64,000 nt of DNA. Origin: DASRLE01 sp963825315 (lineage in GTDB: Bacteria; Verrucomicrobiota; Verrucomicrobiia; Limisphaerales; Palsa-1400). A program made the translations under genes and the position numbers. A model generated the notes under the pieces. That model worked only from the letters and a program-made list of their open reading frames with translations, ran no database searches and had not been told where the DNA came from. Location: the NCBI GenBank assembly GCA_963825315.1, contig CAWGST010000001.1, positions 372,001 to 436,000 of the forward strand. The letters are read 5' to 3'. The first letter of the stretch is position 1. Every line of letters begins with the position of its first letter. Positions 60,180 to 64,000 of this stretch are shown here, piece by piece.

Positions 60180-61415
60180 GTGCTTTTCTCAACCATCGTC
60201 GGTTATGCGCTCTTCTATTTCGTTCGCCAAAACCTGCCCATGGCCATGCCGGCCATGAACACGACCCTCGGCATCAACAAGCAAAATCTCGGGCTGTTCC
60301 TGACTTTGCACGGCTTGCTTTACGGGGTGTCCAAGTTTGCCAACGGTTTCCTGGGCGACCGCGCCAATGCCCGCGCCATGATGGTCGTGGGTCTGGCCGG
60401 GTCCGCTGTGCTGAACATCTTTTTCGGGATGAGTTCCGCCGTGGTGGTCCTGGGCGTCGTGTGGATGCTCAACGGCTGGTTTCAGGGCATGGGTTACCCG
60501 CCTTGCGCCCGCTTGACGACCCATTGGTTTTCGCCGAAGGAACTGGCCACCAAAATGTCCATCTGGAACACCTCCCATCAAATCGGCGGCGGATTGATCG
60601 CCATTTTATGCGGTTACCTGGTGGCGCAATGGGGCTGGCGCTCCTGTTTTTTTGTCCCGGCCGGCATCGCCTTGCTCGGCGCCTGGTATCTTTGGCGCTG
60701 TCTTCCGGATACCCCGCCATCGGTGGGATTGCCGGAAGTGGAGGGAACACACGGCGCGTCCGGCGCCCAAACCGGCGCGCAATTCAACTCGTTCGTTCTC
60801 AGACAGGTCTTCCGCAACAAATATGTCTGGCTCGCCTCCCTGGCCAATTTTTTTGTTTACACCATTCGCTACGCCGTTTTCAACTGGGGGCCGACGATGC
60901 TGACGGAAACGAAACATGTTCACATTGTCCACGCTGGATATATGGTGGCCGGGTTTGAATGGGTCGGCGGGATCGGCGCGCTGGCCGCGGGATGGCTGAC
61001 CGACCGTTTTTTTGGCGGACGCGCCATGAGGGTCGGCCTCCTTTACATGGCTCTGGCCGGCCTTTCTGTTTTTCTTTTTTGGAAGGTGACGGGACAAAGT
61101 GAATGGATCAGCACGGTGCTGCTGTGTTCCACCGGTTTTTTCATTTACGGCCCGCAATGCCTCGTGGCCGTCGCGGCCGCCAACCTTGCCACCAAGCGGG
61201 CCGCGGCAACGGCCGTGGGTCTGACCAGCATCTTCGGCTACGGCAGCACCGTTCTTTCCGGCTGGGGAATGGGCTGGCTGGCGCAGCATTGCGGCTGGGA
61301 TGCGGTCTTTGAGGGCCTGCTCCTCGTGGCGGCGCTGGGCGTGCTGGTGTTCGCCGCGTCCTGGCCCGCCAAAGCGCACGGCTACGATGAAAATCACCTG
61401 GCCGGCCGGCCGTAA
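60180..61415 (+). CDS. MFS transporter, organophosphate:phosphate antiporter type (GlpT/UhpC-like)
   Basis: This protein has about 12 hydrophobic segments and the family motifs VGYALFYFVRQNLPMAMPAM, FANGFLGDRANARAMMVVGL, QGMGYPPCARLTTHWFSPKE and IWNTSHQIGGG. GlpT/UhpT relatives exchange sugar or glycerol phosphates for phosphate. The GTG at 60180 is internal-looking, since family-like sequence (RAQFRFWQRR) continues upstream in frame. The true start is probably a little earlier and could not be fixed. It converges with the next gene with 22 bases of overlap. Confidence 0.88.
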   Translation: MLFSTIVGYALFYFVRQNLPMAMPAMNTTLGINKQNLGLFLTLHGLLYGVSKFANGFLGDRANARAMMVVGLAGSAVLNIFFGMSSAVVVLGVVWMLNGWFQGMGYPPCARLTTHWFSPKELATKMSIWNTSHQIGGGLIAILCGYLVAQWGWRSCFFVPAGIALLGAWYLWRCLPDTPPSVGLPEVEGTHGASGAQTGAQFNSFVLRQVFRNKYVWLASLANFFVYTIRYAVFNWGPTMLTETKHVHIVHAGYMVAGFEWVGGIGALAAGWLTDRFFGGRAMRVGLLYMALAGLSVFLFWKVTGQSEWISTVLLCSTGFFIYGPQCLVAVAAANLATKRAAATAVGLTSIFGYGSTVLSGWGMGWLAQHCGWDAVFEGLLLVAALGVLVFAASWPAKAHGYDENHLAGRP

Positions 61416-62086
61416 ACCTCCACCTCGGTGTACTCGTTCATGCGGCTCTCCGTGCTGCCCCGGGAATAGAGCCTGACGCAGCGGGCTTTTGTGCCGTGGC
61501 CTTCGATCAACTTGCCTTCATGGGTTTCGAAGTATTCGCGGTTGGTCCCGACTCCCAGGCCGTCGCCATTCTGCCGGTCGTTGTTGAACAGGGTGCGGAC
61601 ATTCTCCGTGAACCCCGTGTTGTCGGCGACCTGGACGACGACGCCGTGGCACACCTTGGGCGTGTCGTGCGCGTGCCAGACGACGATGGCGTAAATTTCC
61701 TGCGGACTGCCCAGATCAATTTGCACCCATTGCACACCTTTGCGCAGCAAGACGATGCTGGGTTCATTGGCTTCCTTGTCGCCGTCGGTGATTTTGGCCA
61801 ATTTTTCGGGCAGGGTGTTGGTGGCGCTGCTCGTCACCGTTTTGCCCAGGGCGACATTGCTCAGGCCCGGAGGCACCATCAACGGCGGGCGCGGCTTGCC
61901 GGTCGGCTTCTCCACTTCCGGCGCCGCCGGATTATCCGAAGGGGTGCCGATGAAGGCGGGCGCGGGCAATTTTATCTGGAGAGGCACAAGGTCCCCGGCG
62001 CTGCCGTTAAAAATGAAACCCAAACAGGCCAGGCCGGCAGCCAGCAAAGCCCAATTCGACAATTTGAATGACCTTCTTTCAAACAT
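61394..62086 (-). CDS. Membrane-anchored discoidin (F5/8 type C)-like protein
   Basis: This 230-residue protein has an N-terminal hydrophobic anchor (LSNWALLAAGLACLGFIFNG), a proline-rich linker, and a beta-rich domain with GKTVTSSATNTLPEKLAKIT, VQWVQIDLGSPQEIYAIVVW and a C-terminal YTEVEVYG. This is the galactose-binding/discoidin fold used to bind carbohydrate or proteins. The ATG at 62086 (MFERRSFKLSN) is preferred over 62149 because the upstream stretch is not signal-like. It is transcribed against the MFS gene, and an IS630-type MITE lies 69 bases upstream. Confidence 0.7.
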   Translation of the reverse strand: MFERRSFKLSNWALLAAGLACLGFIFNGSAGDLVPLQIKLPAPAFIGTPSDNPAAPEVEKPTGKPRPPLMVPPGLSNVALGKTVTSSATNTLPEKLAKITDGDKEANEPSIVLLRKGVQWVQIDLGSPQEIYAIVVWHAHDTPKVCHGVVVQVADNTGFTENVRTLFNNDRQNGDGLGVGTNREYFETHEGKLIEGHGTKARCVRLYSRGSTESRMNEYTEVEVYGRPAR

Positions 62087-62155
62087 AAATGGGAACGTAT
62101 TCTGGAACCCCGCAAAACGCCAGTCAAGAAGGCAACGCGCCAAAACCACGGGCTA

Positions 62156-62280
62156 GAGCGGTTCAAGAAATGGTGTAGCCGAAACGAGGGTGGTGGGGCG
62201 CGCACTCCGTGCGCGCCGCGGCGGGCAGCGGAGTGCCCGCCCTACCATGTAATGCGGCTACAGTATTTGTGGAAACGCTC
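62156..62280. mobile_element. IS630-related MITE, 125 bp
   Basis: The ends GAGCGGTTCAAGAAATGGTG (62156) and ...CAGTATTTGTGGAAACGCTC (62280) are inverted. They resemble the ends of the IS630 copies at 27069-29070 (GAGCGTTTTAAATAAAACTG, and GGCTACAG near the inner edge). TA flanks both sides (62154-62155 and 62281-62282). Inside are the hairpins GGCGCGCAC TCC GTGCGCGCC and GGCGGGCA GCGGAG TGCCCGCC and no gene. It is probably a non-autonomous derivative moved by that transposase. Confidence 0.8.
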
Positions 62281-64000
62281 TAATCCGAGGAGATAGTGTA
62301 ACCCATCAGATCGGCGGCCGAATCCAGTTGCCGCACATAAGTTGGAACGGCTTCCGGCCAAACCACGTCGGACAGGGCGCGATACTCATAGGCCAAAAAC
62401 AGTTTTCCCTGCGCGATGGCCACGGCCCGATGAAAGTAAAAGGCCGGGTTTTGGATGGTTTGATCATCCGGCCAGATGAGGGAGAGCGCCGGCACAATGA
62501 CTTCGGCGCGAAAGATTTGATGTTCCGGATAGGACACGCCCAATGGCATTGTCCGCAGGGAAATGGCCGGCGGGCTCATCGCCATTTCGACATTCGCGGG
62601 ATAAACCCGGCAGTGGAAGAAAGTCTCGTCCGGCAGATGGCTCCAAATTTTTCGGACGCCGTAAAACTCGTCCACCTCAATTTGATTTTGTTGTTCGTTG
62701 TCGGCATAGATGAGCGGCGCGGTTTGCTCGATGTCGGGATAAAACCTGGCGTAGTAATTGAGGTTCCAGCGTTCGATTTCATCGCGCGTCGTGGTGGCGT
62801 ACCGTTCCCGCAACTGTTCCGCGTCCGGCCCTTCGGCGACGGTGACCACCTTCAAGGCGCTTTCCTGGTCCAGATTTCCGAGACGGATGTATTGTGTCAC
62901 AGTCGTTCTTGGCAAAGCCGGGCTGGGCGCAATGGCGGTCAGGGCGGTGGCGCCCGGGCGCACCACCAAGCCATAGCCGTAATAGGGCCAGGATCGGACG
63001 GCCAGCGGACCGCGCTGGTAATTGGCCGTGGCATCCAGCCAATAACTCCGCCCCTCCAGGTTGACCTGCGCGACGGCATGATCAAAAACCGTGGCCGACG
63101 GATGCAACTCCAGCACCGTCTGCCGAAGCCTGGTATTGACAAGGGTGGGCCAGGCTTCAATCCCCAGCGCGCGAAGGATCGTGACCAAAAGAAAGCTCTT
63201 GTCCTTGCAATCGCCGAACCGCCGGGCAAAGACAGTGGACGGAGTGGCCGGTTTGTACCCGGAAACTCCGCTCTCGAGGCCCAAATACCGGACTTCGTCC
63301 TGCACAAAACGCAGCGCCGCCAGCACGCGGTCCTCCCGTCCCGGCAGGCGTTTCCATTCATTGATTTTCCGCGTCAGTTCCGGTGAAAGCGGCGCCGTAT
63401 TGGTGAATAAATCCAAAGCCAATTGATTGACGTCCGACCACTTCTGGAACTCGCTCAATTGCACCCAGGGAAATGGCTGGTACCAGATCGGCAAAGGCGG
63501 CTCGCTCCGCCAGCCCGGCACCTTCCCAACATTCCAGGTGAATTCAACCAGGTCGCCTTTGCGCACCGCCGAGTATTTGATGTCCGTCCCATGATTCTGA
63601 ACATACAAGTGTCTGGCCGACGGCCAGAGCAACCGCGTCGTCAATCGTTCAATTGGATGGCTCGACTGCGTTTGCACCCGGCCGGAAAAACGGCCCGCGA
63701 AGACAGGGTTGCCCCCCTGCACACTATAAGCGTAATCAATGATGTCCCCCATCCGGATGTCCTCCAGCAAGAGGACGGCCGATTTTTCGGCGCTGAAAAG
63801 AAGTTCATCGGCATCCAGCCCGCGCTGGCTCACCTGGATTTTGTCGGGATCCAGCCGGTTCAGGGAATTTGTCCCGCGCCAGATCCTCACCCAATGAAAG
63901 GTCAATAATTGATAGCTGGGATCGTAATCAATTGAAATATGAGAGCCATTGTTCACCCCGGAGGGCGTCAAGACCTGGCGCACTTCGTGGTTGAAGGTTT
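62280..64000 (-). CDS. DUF3857/transglutaminase-like protein (5' end outside the window)
   Basis: The protein is open at the window end. Visible are a DUF3857-type beta domain (SAVLLLEDIRMGDIIDYAYS) and a transglutaminase-like fold with the catalytic triad: Cys in RFGDCKDKSFLLVTILRALG, His in TVFDHAVAQVNL and Asp in YWLDATANYQRG. The long C-terminal part is characteristic of the DUF3857 family, which is often exported. The substrate is unknown. The TAG stop (62280-62282) is made by the TA target site plus the first base of the MITE, so the insertion set the current end of the protein. Confidence 0.85.
   Translation of the reverse strand, partial: TFNHEVRQVLTPSGVNNGSHISIDYDPSYQLLTFHWVRIWRGTNSLNRLDPDKIQVSQRGLDADELLFSAEKSAVLLLEDIRMGDIIDYAYSVQGGNPVFAGRFSGRVQTQSSHPIERLTTRLLWPSARHLYVQNHGTDIKYSAVRKGDLVEFTWNVGKVPGWRSEPPLPIWYQPFPWVQLSEFQKWSDVNQLALDLFTNTAPLSPELTRKINEWKRLPGREDRVLAALRFVQDEVRYLGLESGVSGYKPATPSTVFARRFGDCKDKSFLLVTILRALGIEAWPTLVNTRLRQTVLELHPSATVFDHAVAQVNLEGRSYWLDATANYQRGPLAVRSWPYYGYGLVVRPGATALTAIAPSPALPRTTVTQYIRLGNLDQESALKVVTVAEGPDAEQLRERYATTTRDEIERWNLNYYARFYPDIEQTAPLIYADNEQQNQIEVDEFYGVRKIWSHLPDETFFHCRVYPANVEMAMSPPAISLRTMPLGVSYPEHQIFRAEVIVPALSLIWPDDQTIQNPAFYFHRAVAIAQGKLFLAYEYRALSDVVWPEAVPTYVRQLDSAADLMGYTISSD

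Overview
The window is high-GC bacterial chromosome. It most resembles a Verrucomicrobiota / PVC-group organism, possibly near the Pedosphaera lineage. This rests on an LpxC-FabZ fusion next to lpxA, a Gld-type ABC cluster with a DUF4340 protein, a homocysteine methyltransferase-MTHFR fusion, and many palindromic REP-like repeats between genes. No rRNA or tRNA is visible, so the taxonomy is inference. Several genes in the first 22 kb carry single-base frameshifts, some at homopolymers. That looks more like draft long-read or metagenome sequence than real gene decay.

Region by region: 1-8262 is the end of a complex I operon (nuoL end, two consecutive nuoM genes, nuoN) joined by 4-bp ATGA overlaps to a pyruvate:ferredoxin oxidoreductase. 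8263-13700 is an accessory patch: a promoter with an apparently leaderless antitoxin, a PIN toxin remnant, a complete IS66 element with an 8-bp target duplication, an unknown gene, and a RhuM gene cut off by an IS4-type transposase remnant. 13981-18631 is a signalling cluster: PocR-AraC regulator, PAS kinase, CheY-like regulator, REC-PAS-kinase and LuxR-type regulator. Then come a radical SAM protein, an acyl-CoA synthetase/GNAT fusion and a one-carbon operon (small ORF, fhs, methyltransferase-MTHFR).

26835-29072 holds an RNase R tail and two head-to-tail IS630 copies inserted into what was a terminator-like hairpin. 29105-33960 is the Gld-type ABC system. 34177-37583 holds vapBC, a GST-like gene, a PIN-PhoH gene, a duplicated 79-bp unit with a 20-bp hairpin, and two tiny genes. 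37553-40499 pairs a DEAD-box helicase with an RG-rich PVC-type protein. 41189-46534 is a four-gene Wadjet (JetABCD/MksFEBG-like) plasmid-defence operon, followed by an ORF6N gene between direct repeats.

48202-55167 is housekeeping: an ABC ATPase, dnaA with a candidate origin, glnB, a structured RNA with an intrinsic terminator, a 26-residue membrane peptide coupled to a FliA/WhiG sigma factor, lpxA and lpxC-fabZ. 56279-64000 has a GxGYxYP protein, a RAYT transposase remnant inside its own REP palindromes, a REC-histidine kinase, an organophosphate-type MFS transporter, a discoidin-like protein, an IS630-derived MITE and a DUF3857/transglutaminase protein.

The best second looks are the double-NuoM complex I coupled to PFOR, the Wadjet operon, the unassigned RNA at 51561-51750, the sigma-coupled micropeptide, and the IS630 family with its MITE and disrupted hairpin.
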